Shown: positions 11,050 to 22,679, counted from the first letter of the stretch. The stretch: DNA of 64,000 nucleotides from Trachythela sp. YZ-2020 (GCA_016169945.1 JADLSH010000216.1:464501-528500), one strand, 5' to 3'. Program-made: numbers and translations. Notes: a model not told the origin generated them from the letters alone.

Positions 11050-13984
11050 TGGCCCAAATTCCTGTTAGAATTACTTCACGAATATTCCGATCAAGGAAGA
11101 ACAAACAGAACAAAAGTAATTTGTTGAAAATTCCGGTAACTAAATGCCAAATGCCTATTATAAATACGAGATTTGTTAAGGCTAATAATTTGATCAAAAT
11201 CTCCACATCAGGCAATAAAAATGTAGTAAAACGGGTGTTGCCAAACATATTACTTTTAATGCTAGATCACTTCTCAATAAAATAGATGAAATGACGATTA
11301 TTATTAATCAACAAAATGCGGACGTAATCATGGTGACCGAAACTTGGTTGACGGATGCTATTCCCGATGAAGCCGTACATCTTCCCAATTTCACCGTAAT
11401 TAGGAAAGATAGGCCAACTCGAAGAGGTGGGGGCGTAGCCATATACATAAGAGAATCACTTCCGTTTAAAATTCGTTCAGATTTGAACAGTTCGGACTAC
11501 GAATGTCTGTGGATTACCCTACGACCGAAATGGCTTCCAAGAAAAATCTCAAAACTAGCACTTGCGTGTGTATACTTGCCACCGTCGATAAATACCGAAG
11601 CAGTTGAAAGGTTTTATGAATATTTTTGCTGCTGTTACGATGCTCTTATTAGCGAGAGTCCAAATACATCAATTACTATTACTGGCGATTTTAATCCAAA
11701 AAGTAATGGGTTCCAGGAAAGAGTTCTTATAAATCACTGTAAGTTAAAACAAGTAATCAAATCACCAACTAGAGGATCAGCAATTCTAGACTTAATCTTG
11801 ACGAATGCCCATTCTTATTATGAGAAACCAATATTTCTGGCACCGATTGGCTGTTCAGACCACTGCGTTATTATATGGAAATCTAAAGAACAAGCCCAAG
11901 ATAAAAATAAGACAAGAAAGATAACAGTTAGACCCATCAAATAAACAAGGTTGCGCTTGTTTGAAGAATGTATCGGACTGGAGACATGGTCAGCGGTTTA
12001 TGATGCTCCGTGTATTAACACCAAAGTGGACGCCTTTTTATCGATTACTAATGCAATGATTGATAACTGTTTTCCAACAAAAACTGTCAAGGTCCATAAA
12101 GATGATAAACCTTTTATGACTGGGAGGATAAAACAAATGATATCTAACAGAAATAAAATGTATCAACGTGGGAGAATGGATGAATACAGGTCGCTTCGTA
12201 ATAAAATTATCTTAGAGATTCGGAAAGAGAAGCAGAAGTATTACAGAGAAAAAATCAAACCTGCCAGATGTTCTAATTCGAAGCAGTGGTGGAAATATAT
12301 AAAAAATATTGTCGGGAAGAGTAAACAAGATTTTATTCTAAGTAACCCAGAGTCTGATACCCCATTAAATTCGAAAGATACTGCTAATCTTATGAATGAT
12401 TATTTTACCAATCTTACTAGTAATTACCCGGAAGTACGTGATGGGTGGTTTAATGTTGGAATTGAAGGGCAACTACCGCACATCACTGCAGACAGTGTAA
12501 CCAAAAAGCTAAGTAAACTTAACCCGAATAAAGCAAGTGGCCTGTTCGACCCAAATGTGAAGTTAATAAAAATTTTCGCAAAGTATTTCGCCGAGCCGTT
12601 AAGTTACATTTTCAATGAATCATTTACTCGTAGACTATTCCCAGATATTTGGAAAATTTCGAAGGTATGTGGAATTCCAAAGAGTAAGCCCTGTTCTACG
12701 GTGGACCTCTTAAGACCAATTTCATTAACGAGTACTCTATCGAAGGTACAAGAATCGTATGCCACCGAATGGATTTACGAAGATGTTCATGATAAGATCA
12801 GTAACAGTCAATTTGGCGGACTACCTAGAACATCGGCAATACATGCATTAATCTACCTGTTACATAAATGGCATATGGCAATGGATAGCCCAGGAAAGAT
12901 TGCTCGTATTATGTTTCTTGATTTTAGGAAAGCCTTCGATCTAATCGATCATAACATGTTGCTAGATAACTTTATTCAAATTGGGGTTCGTCCGGCTGTA
13001 GTTGGTTGGCTTGCATCATACTTTTACAATAGATCGCAAGTAACGTCTTTTCAAGGAGAACAATCCGATTTTAAAAGAATCAAGGGAGGCGTTCCCCAGG
13101 GGAGTAAGCTGGGTCCAATTGCTTTCATAATTAAAATAAATCAATTACCAATGTCTATCGTACCCAAAGACCAAAATCAAATAAGTAATGCTGTTGAAGA
13201 TCAAGATACAGTTATGTTTATGGATGACACAACATTGCATGAAGTAATTAATATCGCTAATCATTTAGATGGTAACCCCATTGGTAATACTCAAATGAAT
13301 GTAGATAAAGTGATACAGTTTGCAAAGGATGAAGGAATGGAATTGAACGGCAAAAAGTGTATGGAGATGATTATTGATTTTAGGAAAAATAGATCGACGA
13401 TACCCCCAATTCATATTGGCGGTTGCAATGTATCTCGTACAAAATCATATAAATTATTGGGAATATGGTTAGACGATGATCTAAAATGGAAATCTAATAC
13501 TGAATATGTCACAAAGAAAGCGGCAAAGCGTCTGTATTTATTAAAGATTTTGAAGAGTTATGGCGCCCCCACGGGTGATTTGTTATCATTCTACTGTACA
13601 GTAATTCGTCCCATTCTAGAATATGGTGCAGAGATTTGGAGCGGAGGTCTAACACAAGAACAGAAGAATAGTATTGAACGAATTCAAAAACGATCACTTA
13701 GAATAATTTGCCCAAAGCAAGATTATGATCAAGCATTAATCGAGACCAAATTACAAACTTTGGAGGAACGTAGGGATGATTTATGCGTATCCTTAATTAA
13801 GAAAATGGTAGAGCCAAATCATAAACTTCATAGCTTATTACCAATGAAACTAGAATATGTTAGACAAAAGAAAACAAGAGCTAATACTCAAAGGATATAT
13901 AATTTCTCTTGTAAAACTGAACGTTTTAAACATAGTACATTGGTTTATTCTATAGACTTGTATAATTCTAAATTAGTTGATTAG
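11049..13984 (+). pseudogene. LINE ORF2: AP-like endonuclease plus reverse transcriptase, copy A
   Basis: ORF2 starts within TAATG, overlapping the ORF1 stop by one base. The endonuclease has TETW, RRGGGVAIYI, ITGDFN and GCSDHC. The reverse transcriptase has MFLDFRKAFDLIDHNML, GGVPQGSKLGP, FMDDTTLHEV (in place of the usual FADD) and KLLGIWLDDDLKW, then a C-terminal region ending SLRII..LETLEERR. Two breaks are seen. A T-run at about 11253 is one base shorter than in copy B and shifts the frame before the endonuclease. An in-frame TAA at 11942-11944 separates endonuclease and reverse transcriptase and is shared with copy B. The 677-codon reverse transcriptase part is otherwise uninterrupted. 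Confidence 0.85.
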
Positions 13985-14199
13985 AATGACCTTTTTTATT
14001 TAAATTTTTAATGCACGATGTAAATAGATAGAATGGGTATAGATTAGTAAGTTTTCATGTATTTAATGGACGATGTAAATAGATAAAATAGATATAGATT
14101 AGTAAGTTTTTTACATTTGTATTGTAAACACATTGTAAATTAGCGTAACTGCTACTAAATGTGTCAATAAACCATTACCATTACCATTACCATTACCAT

Positions 14200-15224
14200 A
14201 TAGACTAAAGCAAAGTTAACTGCATGTTATATAGCTATTTATTGTTTATTTCAATAATTATTTCACAAACATATATTCTTTTCGCAGACGGAACTCTCGA
14301 TATATGCAGTTTTAAATATCTTAACTTTTAACAAGCTCCACCAGTACACGGCGATGATTTGACCTAAAATTTAGAAAAATATTATCGAAGAGAAACAGCA
14401 AAAAGTATGTAAAAATAAGCGCCCCTCTCTAATAGACTCCCCTTATCTAATCAACACCGCCCTTAAAGTTGGAAAATTTGATAAACGCCCCGGGCGTACA
14501 TTAGTTCATTTACGGTACACAAGGGAAGTCGTTTGTATCAACGGGGACAACTGCCCCGCCCCCACTCCCCCTTTACGGAAAATATAGAATTTGTCGAAAA
14601 TTAATTTTGACATAAAAGGGCTAAAATCAGCCTGTTAAAGGTGGAGTTGGTCGGAAATTTGAAGGTTTGTCGGAACTTTAGGATGCTTTGCCCCCCCCTT
14701 GAATTTCCGCCATTGTACTAAAGATTGTATGTTTGGAAATTAGATGATAAACGGCTATAACTTCTCAATGAATCATTTTAATAGGAATGCGGGTCCTAAA
14801 GTTGGCTTAATTTATAAGCGCCCAGAAACCATTTTTAAAACTGGCCCACCCCCCAAATCATACGGCCCACCGCCTACCTCCCTCCTAAATAATGAACGGT
14901 CACTAAATAACTTGTTTATTATATTGTTTGTTAATTTAATACATGCAGGCTCACAGCGACCAGCACGCGGAATCGAAAAAATGTATTTTTTCAAAACAGA
15001 TTTTTTAATTACCGTATATTTTTTCATTTTTTGCCAGAATTCCAAACAAATTGGTTCATTTTTAGTATAATATTTTAACTAGTCCCTTTATTAACGGGCG
15101 CCATTCGCGATCTGTCATGTTTAAAATTTTGTGAGCGAAAACACAAGCCAATCAATAATTTTCATAATCGTCTGACTAATGAAAGCGCTGAGAAGACAAT
15201 TTGAACACGTGAAAGTTTTCCTAC
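14200..15224. other. Duplicated non-coding stretch after the LINE
   Basis: This matches 36613-37687. At about 14405-14510 there is an AAGCGCCCCTCTCTAATAG / AAACGCCCCGGGCG motif of the kind seen again at 63610-63720, probably a MITE relic. A polypyrimidine-rich open frame at 14744-15070 is shifted between copies and is not supported as a gene. Confidence 0.45.
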
Positions 15225-15374
15225 CTTCATATCAACGTTAACACTGAGAAGACAACACATCCTTTCATCCCATATGAGGTCGTACGGGTTGCTCACTGAG
15301 CCGTAATTCGGGCCACGATCAGGACGACCACCGCACGCTTTTTCCTTTCTTGTTTCCTGCCTATTAGCCTTAAC
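15225..15374 (-). CDS. Putative CCLL exon, inverted copy in unit 1
   Basis: On the minus strand the acceptor is CCAATGCTATAG and the donor AAG|GTAGGA. Fifty codons are open and contain EKACGG and MCCLLSVNVDMK, in phase 0 at both ends. It lies 468 bp downstream of its GKCP partner exon at 15843-15958. The copy at 37688-37836 has lost one base and is out of frame. Confidence 0.5.
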
Positions 15375-15842
15375 CTATAGCATTGGAATGGCAGAATTTC
15401 GTAAGCAGAATAGCAGATTTTCACGCCAAGATAAAAAAAGTAAAAATAATGCGATTCTAAAATTTTCTGTGTTAATATAATTTTGACACCCTATAGTGTT
15501 GTATAATAAAGAAGTTATAAGCCACCGAATATTGCGAAATTTTGTGAAATAAGACGCCATGCATTAATGAATTACGATGTGTCGCAAGAATAAAATTTTA
15601 TGTTGATTTATTCGATGAACCCATAAAAGATATGGCCATCAACGTGCAATAATATGTTGAAAACCCAGAGCCACATTCGATTTGAAAAATTTCAGAACTA
15701 CAAACCGCCGTAACAATGACATAAAGCGATTCTGATGAACCAACCACCAAAATGTTTCAAATGCATGACAAGCTCTATCAATTGAACATGTCACCATATT
15801 GGAGATCCCTTGTTTATTTGAAATTTTGACTGCAGTTCTCAC

Positions 15843-15958
15843 CGATTTATCCGAATCAAGCCTCAACATCCCATAAGGACACTTGCCATTCACTGGGTAA
15901 AGACAGGCGACCAAGGGACTTATTATCTTCGACTCGCAATCTCCAAATACGGAGTGAT
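15843..15958 (-). CDS. Putative GKCP exon, inverted copy in unit 1
   Basis: The minus-strand acceptor is CTATTTACAG and the donor TCG|GTGAGA. Two bases plus 38 codons are open, including HSVFGDC, SPLVAC and NGKCPYGM. It pairs with the CCLL exon at 15225-15374, and both end in phase 0. Confidence 0.5.
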
Positions 15959-16534
15959 CTGTAAATAGAATTATATGGACATTGTATATAACTTTTACTG
16001 TTTTAATCCTCCCTTCTCAACTAACCCCTTCCCCAATAAGATCCCTCTTTTTAGATTAAGAAATTTATATATTATAAAGGCATGCACCCATCTCCATGCA
16101 ATAATCCCCTAGCAACAAAGAAGCACATCAGTAATGATTCAATTTACTGATTGCCCTGGAAGTTCATACTACCATGTCATTCAAAATTTAACAAAGGAAA
16201 TCCCCCCACGGACAGTAACACCAAGCCTGGGCCCAAACCGTTTTAGAAGGTCATAGTATTAAGTACATTCTGTACATAGTTTTAAAGTATAACTCATTGA
16301 CAAGTTACACCGGCAAAGAGAAAGGACAGATAAAGCATCTGATTTTCTTTGGAGCCAAGAGTAAATACTAACCTTCGAAGATAACAACGCACAAAATAGC
16401 AAAGGGAGTAAAAACTTTAACAAAGAAAATCATTTCTTTTCTTTCTTGGCCTATTAGGATAAATTAAGAGGAAAGATTATGATTCACACTTTTAAATCGT
16501 TCTATATTTACCCAAATCAAATGTCTAAATAACA

Positions 16535-16745
16535 TATAGTGGAACCTCATATAACGGACGTTTGACGGACACCTTGAAACTGAAACTTCCTGGCCCTGTT
16601 TAGAGGTGTCCGCTGTCTAGAAAGGTGTTATCTACTTATCCAGACACACCATGAAAGTTTTAGAATAGAACGCGTGCCGTTCTTCTATCGACTTATGCAC
16701 GCCCTCGGGAAGTGTCCGTTAGGCTTTTGTAGAGGTTTCACTGTA
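16535..16745. mobile_element. Tigger/pogo-like MITE
   Basis: The left end TATAGTGGAACCTCATATAA and right end AGAGGTTTCACTGTA are imperfect inverted repeats with TA at the borders, as in pogo-group MITEs. Interior copies of GGACACC/GGTGTCC recur. Related copies: 21279-21397 (shortened), 38996-39206, 44361-44572, and a fragment near 29520-29612. Confidence 0.65.
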
Positions 16746-17249
16746 ATTCGATAATAGAATTTCCAAAAGATTTACCTTTTTGAACTTCACTGGCTTGCTT
16801 AGTAAATGCTCGTTCTTGCACATGCATAAACTGAAATGATTTTACTATGAAAGTTCATGTGCCTTTTATGCTCAGGTAAACGCATCGGTGATTATTGAAA
16901 GATGTTTAACTGATGAGCACATTTTGCTAAAAAATATCATGCAGCTTTCACCAGTTGAAGAATCCATTGGACACGTTATGTGATCAAATCTTCTTTCTTT
17001 AAGTCTGGTTGTAAATTGTTTCATTGGAACAATACACGACATGGATTTGAAATGAAACAATGAGCTGTCATGCTGGGGTTCTGAACTACCTGAAAAAGGC
17101 CTTCATGCATGGGGTTAATCGACACTCCAAAATTTCTTTGACAAACTTCATTTCAAGAGAGAGTGTTCAAAATTGGTATTCGATAGAGAAAAAGAAATAT
17201 ATATATTCTATCAAGTTTCTTACCACAGGATTTGGCACTCGTCAGATAA

Positions 17250-17727
17250 ATTAGCTTAATCAGATAAATGAGGTAAATTAGGCCAATTTTTCTGATGAGT
17301 GCATGTCACATCTTGTGGTACGAAACTAAATGGTAATAAAGATGCCTAATCAAATTGTTGAGTCGTTGTACTTCAATGTATATCCGAGTCGTAGCGTATC
17401 TTTCGTTTCCTGAGCACTTGGGTAAAACTAATGACTTCAACATGAAAGTAAATGCTGGGGTACGTCACGATATCTTTATATTTTTAGTATATTATTGCAT
17501 GTTTATTATGGGCATATCTTTTAAGGAGTTGGTCGGAGTATAGCCAACCGACTGCCTACGAAATTTTCGCCATGTTCGGCGGCTTATAACCTCTTTATTA
17601 TTAATATAATTTTAGATTAGATGTATGCTTTATCTATAAATCCTATGGCTTTGACATTTCTGTTATCTTGCCGTGAAAAGGTAGGCTATTTTACTTACGA
17701 AATTCTTCCATTCCAATACTACTGTAG
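17250..17727. other. Flank with a degenerate exon-like segment
   Basis: At 17380-17459 a stretch reading roughly YLSFPEHLGKTNDFNMKVNAG sits before a GT. Related segments occur at 17880-17950, 26360-26440, 40190-40262 and 48525-48598. Their frames disagree between copies, so I treat them as relics related to the GKCP exon and not as a gene. Confidence 0.35.
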
Positions 17728-17871
17728 TTCTATGACAGACGAGGGGATAAAATACGCTTATGGCAAAAAGCGTGCGATTCGACTACAACGACATACGACG
17801 CAAAGGGCAGGTCGACCCAAATTATGAATCCAAGGGCGTGTTGTCTTCTCAATAGCCGTGTTGATATCAAG
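17728..17871 (+). CDS. Putative CCLL exon, additional copy in unit 1
   Basis: The acceptor is TACTACTGTAG and the donor AAG|GTATAT. The exon has 48 open codons including KACDST and RACCLLNSRVDIK, identical in length and phase to the exon at 5404-5547. No intact GKCP exon precedes it; only a degenerate segment near 17415 does. The unit 2 counterpart is 40035-40172. Confidence 0.45.
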
Positions 17872-18042
17872 GTATATAAAAACTTTCGAATCGTTGCGTA
17901 TCTTTTGTTTACTGAGCACTCGGGTGGAACCAATGACTTCGACACAAAAGAAAATGCTAGGGTATTCCACGATAAGGCCTTTATAAAAGGCCTTTACGCT
18001 CTGAATATCCATTGAGCACACCGCCGAAACCTAATCTTATAT

Positions 18043-18477
18043 ACAGGGTGTATAAAAAAAAACGCAACCTTAATATTCTAAGATATTCACTTTGTTTTCA
18101 AGCACAATAGATTTTAGACCCCTGGGAATTCAGCGGCAATGTTTTCCTCCGATCGTGCTGTTCTTCGCCTGCCAGAATTACCTTTGTTGAGATTAAGGCT
18201 CGTTCCTTCACTCGAATATTTCCTGACGTTCCTCAAGATTGTCGCTTTGTGAGGAGGGTCCCGATCAGGAAATCCTGCTCGAAAAAGGTTTTGCACTTCA
18301 GTTGTGTTTTGATTTCGGTTGTACTGTAAACCTATGAAAATTCGTTGTTCGGTTGTTAGCTGATTTGTGCGATTAGAAGCCATTTTAAATTCCCAGGGGC
18401 CTAAAATCTATTGTGCTTAAAAACAAAGTGAATATCTTAGAATATTAAGTGGTTGCGTTTTTTTTTATACACCTGTA
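18043..18477. mobile_element. Mariner/IS630-type mini-element with a transposase 5' fragment
   Basis: The ends ACAGGGTGTATAAAAAAAAA and its complement face inward, with about 90 bp of near-perfect inverted repeat and TA at the borders. Inside is the N-terminal part of a transposase on the minus strand (18114-18383). The catalytic domain is missing, so it can only be mobilised in trans. Confidence 0.8.
18114..18383 (-). pseudogene. IS630/mariner-type transposase, N-terminal helix-turn-helix fragment
   Basis: The ORF starts MASNRTNQLTTEQRIFIGLQ and continues with FPDRDPPHKATILRNVRKY and NSGRRRTARSEENI. This is the pattern of the DUF4817-type helix-turn-helix at the start of IS630-like transposases. 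It ends inside the right repeat of the mini-element without any DDD/E catalytic motif. Close relatives of the first residues (QLTTEQRVFVV) occur at 20000 and 43038. Confidence 0.75.
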
Positions 18478-18480
18478 CTG

Positions 18481-18712
18481 TACAGTGTGTCTCAAAAAAA
18501 ACTGAACCCTTTCAAATTCAAATTAGCCATAACCTATTGTAGTCATTTGACAGCTCTAATTGCTTTGAATTAATGGTGCGCAAAAACACAAGGTCTTATA
18601 CACATGGGAAATTAATTACGCACCATTAATTCGAAGCAATTAGAGCTGTCAAATTACTACAATAGGTTATGGCTAATTTGAATTTGAAAGGGTTCAGTTT
18701 TTGTGACTTAAT
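18481..18712. mobile_element. Foldback MITE of the ACAGTGTGTCTC type
   Basis: The left arm runs from TACAGTGTGTCTCAAAAAAA through CTGAACCCTTTCAAATTC. The right arm is its complement ending GGGTTCAGTTTTTGTGAC. The arms are about 95 bp with a 35-bp loop containing TTAATTACGCACC. It has no coding capacity and stands directly beside the previous mini-element. Confidence 0.7.
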
Positions 18713-18937
18713 GTAAATCCATTGTATTTTTAATGGATAATAAATTCAAATTCATTTGGCCATTTTTGATCGCAATGATATACAAAAAAGAAGTCATTTG
18801 ACAGCTAAAGATCGGATCGTTATTTGTATGAAAAAAGTAAATATATATAAACTAAATAATAAACGCACGATAACATACTAGAGTTGGATTACCTTTTTTT
18901 ATACACCCTCTATAAAGAGTACTCAGTACTCAGTATA

Positions 18938-19312
18938 TACAGGGTGTCCCCAAAAAAAGTGACACTATAGAAATGATCTCATTGTTCTTAAACCGCTCTT
19001 AAACGCGCGTGATTACACACCTTGGAATTTAATGAAATTGTATTTACATTTAAGCATTTTAAAACGTTTTCGCTTCGTCCAAATATGATATGTTACAACA
19101 AATACTTGTTGCTCTGTAGTCAATTGAACCATTATTGCTACTCCAACTGAGCGTATGATTTACATGTAATTTGATTTTTATGGTAATAGGAGTTATTTTA
19201 AATTCCAGAAGCAGAAGTTTATGCACTTGTGGGTTTAGCATAGTGCTCAGGCATTCAAATTATAACAATAGGATAATTTCTATAGTGTCACTTTTTTTTG
19301 GGACACCCTGTA
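18938..19312. mobile_element. Mariner/IS630-type MITE, ACAGGGTGTCCC family (inverted relative to its neighbour)
   Basis: The ends are ACAGGGTGTCCCC..AAAGTGACACTATAG and the complement. Its left and right halves correspond to the right and left ends of the element at 19825-20446 in reverse order, so it is the same family with a larger internal deletion. A minus-strand remnant reads MVQLTTEQQVFVV. Confidence 0.75.
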
Positions 19313-19744
19313 GACCAAATCACATGTAAGGCAAACAAGAGATTATATACCATCTTAGACAGTGTAGGAAATCCCAACTACCAACAGAGGTCGGATTGAC
19401 AACTTACAAATAAAAAATTCGACCAGTATTAGAGTACATGCATCACCTGTATGGGCTGGATTCCAGATTATTTACAACAAGAAATTGAACATGTACAGAC
19501 AAGAAGTCTGAGAATTCTTGCTTTGGACAGAGACTGCTTGCCATCTTTAAGAAGCAGACGTGAATTAGCAACTATCCGAGAGATCAGAAGGATTCAAGCG
19601 GAACCAAACCATCCCTGCCATACCCTACTGCCTGGTCCTAGAGGTTACCCATATGAACTTAGACAAAATAATTCTTATACAGTTCTATCTAGAACCGAGA
19701 GACACAAACAATCTTTCATTGCAAGATCTAGTAAATATATATAA
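19313..19744 (+). pseudogene. LINE reverse transcriptase C-terminal fragment
   Basis: The open frame from 19451 reads IPDYLQQEIEHVQTRSLRIL, then RELATIREIRR and HPCHTLLP, the pattern of the thumb/C-terminal region of CR1/L2-type reverse transcriptases. Upstream, frame-broken text (ANKRLYTI, then IRPVLEY in another frame) extends the homology to about 19320. It lies between two MITEs and is a decayed fragment unrelated to the full LINEs at 9180 and 30784. Confidence 0.65.
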
Positions 19745-19824
19745 ATCTGATAACATTCAACTTTGTCTTTTTAACTTAGTCTTTTTAATCTTAGTCTTTT
19801 TAACTGTAATTATTGATCTTATTC

Positions 19825-20446
19825 TACAGGGTGTCCCAAAAAAAAGTGACACTATAGAAATTATCCTATTGTTATAATTTGAATGCCTGAGCACTATGCT
19901 AAACCCACAAGTGCATAAACTTCTGCTTCTGGAATTTAAAATAACTCCTATTACCATACAAATTACATGTAAATCATACGACCAGTTGGAGTAACAATAA
20001 TGGTTCAATTGACTACAGAGCAACGAGTATTTGTTGTAACACAATTTACCCTAATACCGAATGTAACCGCAGTGCAATAATCGAGGAATTCAACGCTTTA
20101 CGGCAGCAGCCTGAAATGATTCGAAATGTGATGCGCGGAATGCACAGGCGAACCATGCTTTGTCTCGAAAGAAATGGGGGACATGTTGACGGGCACGGCC
20201 CATAGCTTAAACATTAATTTAATCAATTGTTGTTACGTGTAAAATAAAAAGCAAACCGTTTATTAGTGTAATCGTTTTGCTTGACTCGGGCGTTAAAATA
20301 TTTGGACGAAGCGAAATCGTTTTAAAATGCTTAAATATAAATACAATTTCATTAAATTCCCAGGTGTGTAATCACGCGCGTTTAAGAGCGGTTTAAGAAC
20401 AATGAGATAATTTCTATAGTGTCACTTTTTTTTGGGACACCCTGTA
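19825..20446. mobile_element. Mariner/IS630-type element with internally deleted transposase
   Basis: The ends are ACAGGGTGTCCCAAAAAAAA..GTGACACTATAG and the complement, bordered by TA. Internal arms are distinct from the neighbour at 18938-19312, which carries the same ends inverted. A coding remnant lies at 20000-20205. Confidence 0.8.
20000..20205 (+). pseudogene. IS630/mariner-type transposase with the middle deleted
   Basis: It begins MVQLTTEQRVFVVTQF, an N-terminal helix. After a frame break it ends with RNVMRGMHRRTMLCLERNGG followed by HVDG and a stop, the typical last residues of IS630-like transposases. The catalytic core is absent, so start and end were joined by an internal deletion. 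This is the usual way a MITE arises. Confidence 0.65.
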
Positions 20447-21975
20447 CATGCGATACGATTAAAAATTACCTAAAGAGTGCAAAGCTATATTGTCTGCCTA
20501 TTCAAATTATTCTCATTTCGGATTCAAATTTAAGAATTTTAATAAGATGGCGTAACCCATATTGGCTATTTATCAAGTCTTGGTAAATTTGAAGAAGGTG
20601 CAAATGGCGATTTAACAGCGAAATTTGGTGGTTGAAATATTTTACGAAATACATATACGCAACTATCATTTAGGCAAATGGTCGACTATGAAATTCGAAA
20701 TATGTGATTTCGGCCACTCTTTTCATCGGATTGTGTTGGGCCATTATTGATCGCAGTGATACAAAACACGCGCATCATTTGATAGCTAAAAGCCAGATCT
20801 TTATTTGTGTGAAAAATTTAATTCTGTAAACTAAATATTACGTGCGCGCGATGGCATACACCCTGTAGTATATATACTACGGACAACAAAAATTTGGGTA
20901 AATATATACGAGTGCATGCAGATGCTTTTATTAACGAAATTTTGGAGAGTGTCAAATAACTCCATGCATTAAGGTCATTTTCAGGTAGTTCAGAACCCAA
21001 CCATGGCAGCTCATTGTTTCATATCAAATCCCTGTGGTGCATTGTTGCAACGAAACAATTTACAACCTGGCGAAACTGCATGATATCTTTTTAGCAAAAT
21101 GTGCTCATCAGTTAAACATCTTTCAATAACCACTGATGCGTTTACCTAAGCATAAAGGGCACATGAACTTCATAGTAAAATAGAATCATTACAGTTTGCG
21201 CAGTTGAAAGGACGAGCTGTTAAGTAAGCCAGTGAAGTTTAAATTAAAAGGTAAATCGTTTGGAAATTTTACAACAATTACAGTGGAACCTCTCCAAACG
21301 CCTACAACGGACACTTCCCGCGGGCGTGCATATTAAAGTCGATAGAAGAACGGGACGCGTTTTGTGTCGAATGTCCGTCATATGGAGATTCCACTATAAT
21401 ATGTTCTAAATTAGACAAATTCTTATATTTGAGTAAGTTTAAAACAATTTAAAAATGTGACTGTAATCCTAATATATTTTTCTCTATATATAATAGGCCA
21501 AGAAAGATAAAAATGAATTTCTATTCTATCGCATTACTCTGGCTCCAAACAGAATCAGAGGTTTTTAAACCAGAGGTTTTTATCTTAAAAAATGGGAATT
21601 ATCTGCTTTTTCTTCGTCGGTGTTGTCACTTAAGTTACTTTAAAACTAATTTAATACTATGTATATAACTTTCCAAAACGGTCTGGACCCTAGGCTTGGT
21701 GTGATTCTCGTGGGGGTGGGGCGGTTTCTTTGTTTAAATTTTGAACTACGAGACAAAGAGACATGTTATTATGAACTTCCAGGACAATTATAATAGATTG
21801 AATCATTACACATGCGTTTCTTGTTAGGGGATTATTGGAGAGGAGCGCTTTTATACGTTTCTTGCTCTAAAAAGAGGGGGGTTTTTATGGGGGAGTGTTA
21901 AAAGAACATTTATGAAATTATGGTAAAACTTTAACAAAATGATTTTACACGATGTCCATACAATTTTATTCACAG
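20447..21975. other. Upstream flank of the forward gene unit (unit 1)
   Basis: This matches 43480-45197 in unit 2 and, from 20930, is the inverted counterpart of 15960-17250. It contains a shortened Tigger-like MITE at 21279-21397 and a G-rich run near 21700. No gene is supported apart from the exon that follows. Confidence 0.5.
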
Positions 21976-22088
21976 AACACTCCGTTCTTGGAGATTGCGG
22001 CAAGATAAGAAGTCCCTTGGCCGCCTGTGTTTACTCAGCGAATGGCAAGTGTCCTCATGGAATGTTGAGGCTTGATACGGATAAAGTG
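21976..22088 (+). CDS. Putative GKCP exon, forward copy in unit 1
   Basis: The acceptor is TTTATTCACAG and the donor GTG|GTAACG. Two bases plus 37 codons are open, with HSVLGDC, SPLAAC and NGKCPHGM. It pairs with the CCLL exon at 22540-22679 across a 451-bp intron. Confidence 0.5.
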
Positions 22089-22539
22089 GTAACGATTGCA
22101 GTCAAAATTTCAAATAAACAAGGGGTCTCGAATATGTCGATACGTTAAATTTATAGAGCTTGTCATTTGAAACATTTTGGTGGTTGCTTTCATCAAAATC
22201 GATTTATGTCATTGTTACGGCAGTTTGAAGTTCTAAAATTTTGCAAATAGAATGTGGCTCTGGATTTTCAGTATATTATTGCATGTTTACTATGCATGGG
22301 CATATCTTTTAAGGGTTTCGAATCATCATAAAATTTTAAGGGTATATACAGCCTAGTATACCGACATCCTACAAAATTTTCGCCATATTCGGCGGCTTAT
22401 AACTTCTTTATTGTTAATATAATTTTAGATTAGATCTATGCATGGTTTATCTATAAATTCTATGGCTTTTACATTTCTGTTATCTTGCCGTGAAAATATA
22501 GGCTATTTTACTTACGAAATTCTTCCATTCCAATACTAG

Positions 22540-22679
22540 TTCTATGCCAAGCACGGGGTCAAAACACTAGAGCACAAAGCGTGCGGTTCGACTGAGTACT
22601 CATACGACGCAAAGGGCAAGAGGACCGAAATTGTGGTCCAAGGGCGTGTTGTCTTCTCAATAGCCGTGTTGATATCAAG
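22540..22679 (+). pseudogene. CCLL exon, forward copy in unit 1, one-base deletion
   Basis: It is the counterpart of 45757-45900, with one codon fewer near the start and one base missing at about 22635 (GTGGTCC against GTGGATCC). This shifts the frame before the CCLL motif. Splice borders TACTAG and AAG|GTAGGA are kept. The paralogue in unit 2 is intact. Confidence 0.55.

Larger units (their letters stand above)
9180..14199 (+). mobile_element. Two-ORF non-LTR retrotransposon (CR1/Jockey-like), copy A
   Basis: The order is a 5' region, an RRM-like ORF1, an endonuclease/reverse-transcriptase ORF2, a short AT-rich 3' UTR and a tail of ACCATT repeats at about 14171-14199. The 5' limit is uncertain: the piece from 9180 contains an 84-codon open frame (clean at 30784-31038 in copy B) and tandem AGTCGCTAATG words, and may be 5' UTR or host sequence. 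A 267-bp MITE (9363-9629) is inserted in it. Copy B is at 30784-36612, inside the second tandem unit, so the two are segmental copies and not separate retropositions. Confidence 0.85.
15200..17250 (-). repeat. Left arm of a large inverted duplication of the gene unit (unit 1)
   Basis: This block is the reverse complement of about 20930-22700. Shared landmarks include the ATCAGTTAAACATCTTTCA stretch, the Tigger-like MITE, the G-rich TTGATTCTCG region and both exons. The two copies of the gene unit are thus transcribed away from each other. The arrangement recurs in unit 2 (37690-39720 against 43920-45900). Confidence 0.7.

Noticed and set aside
14171..14199. ACCATT repeats as an independent microsatellite
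   Set aside because: They sit exactly at the 3' end of both LINE copies and are best read as the LINE tail.
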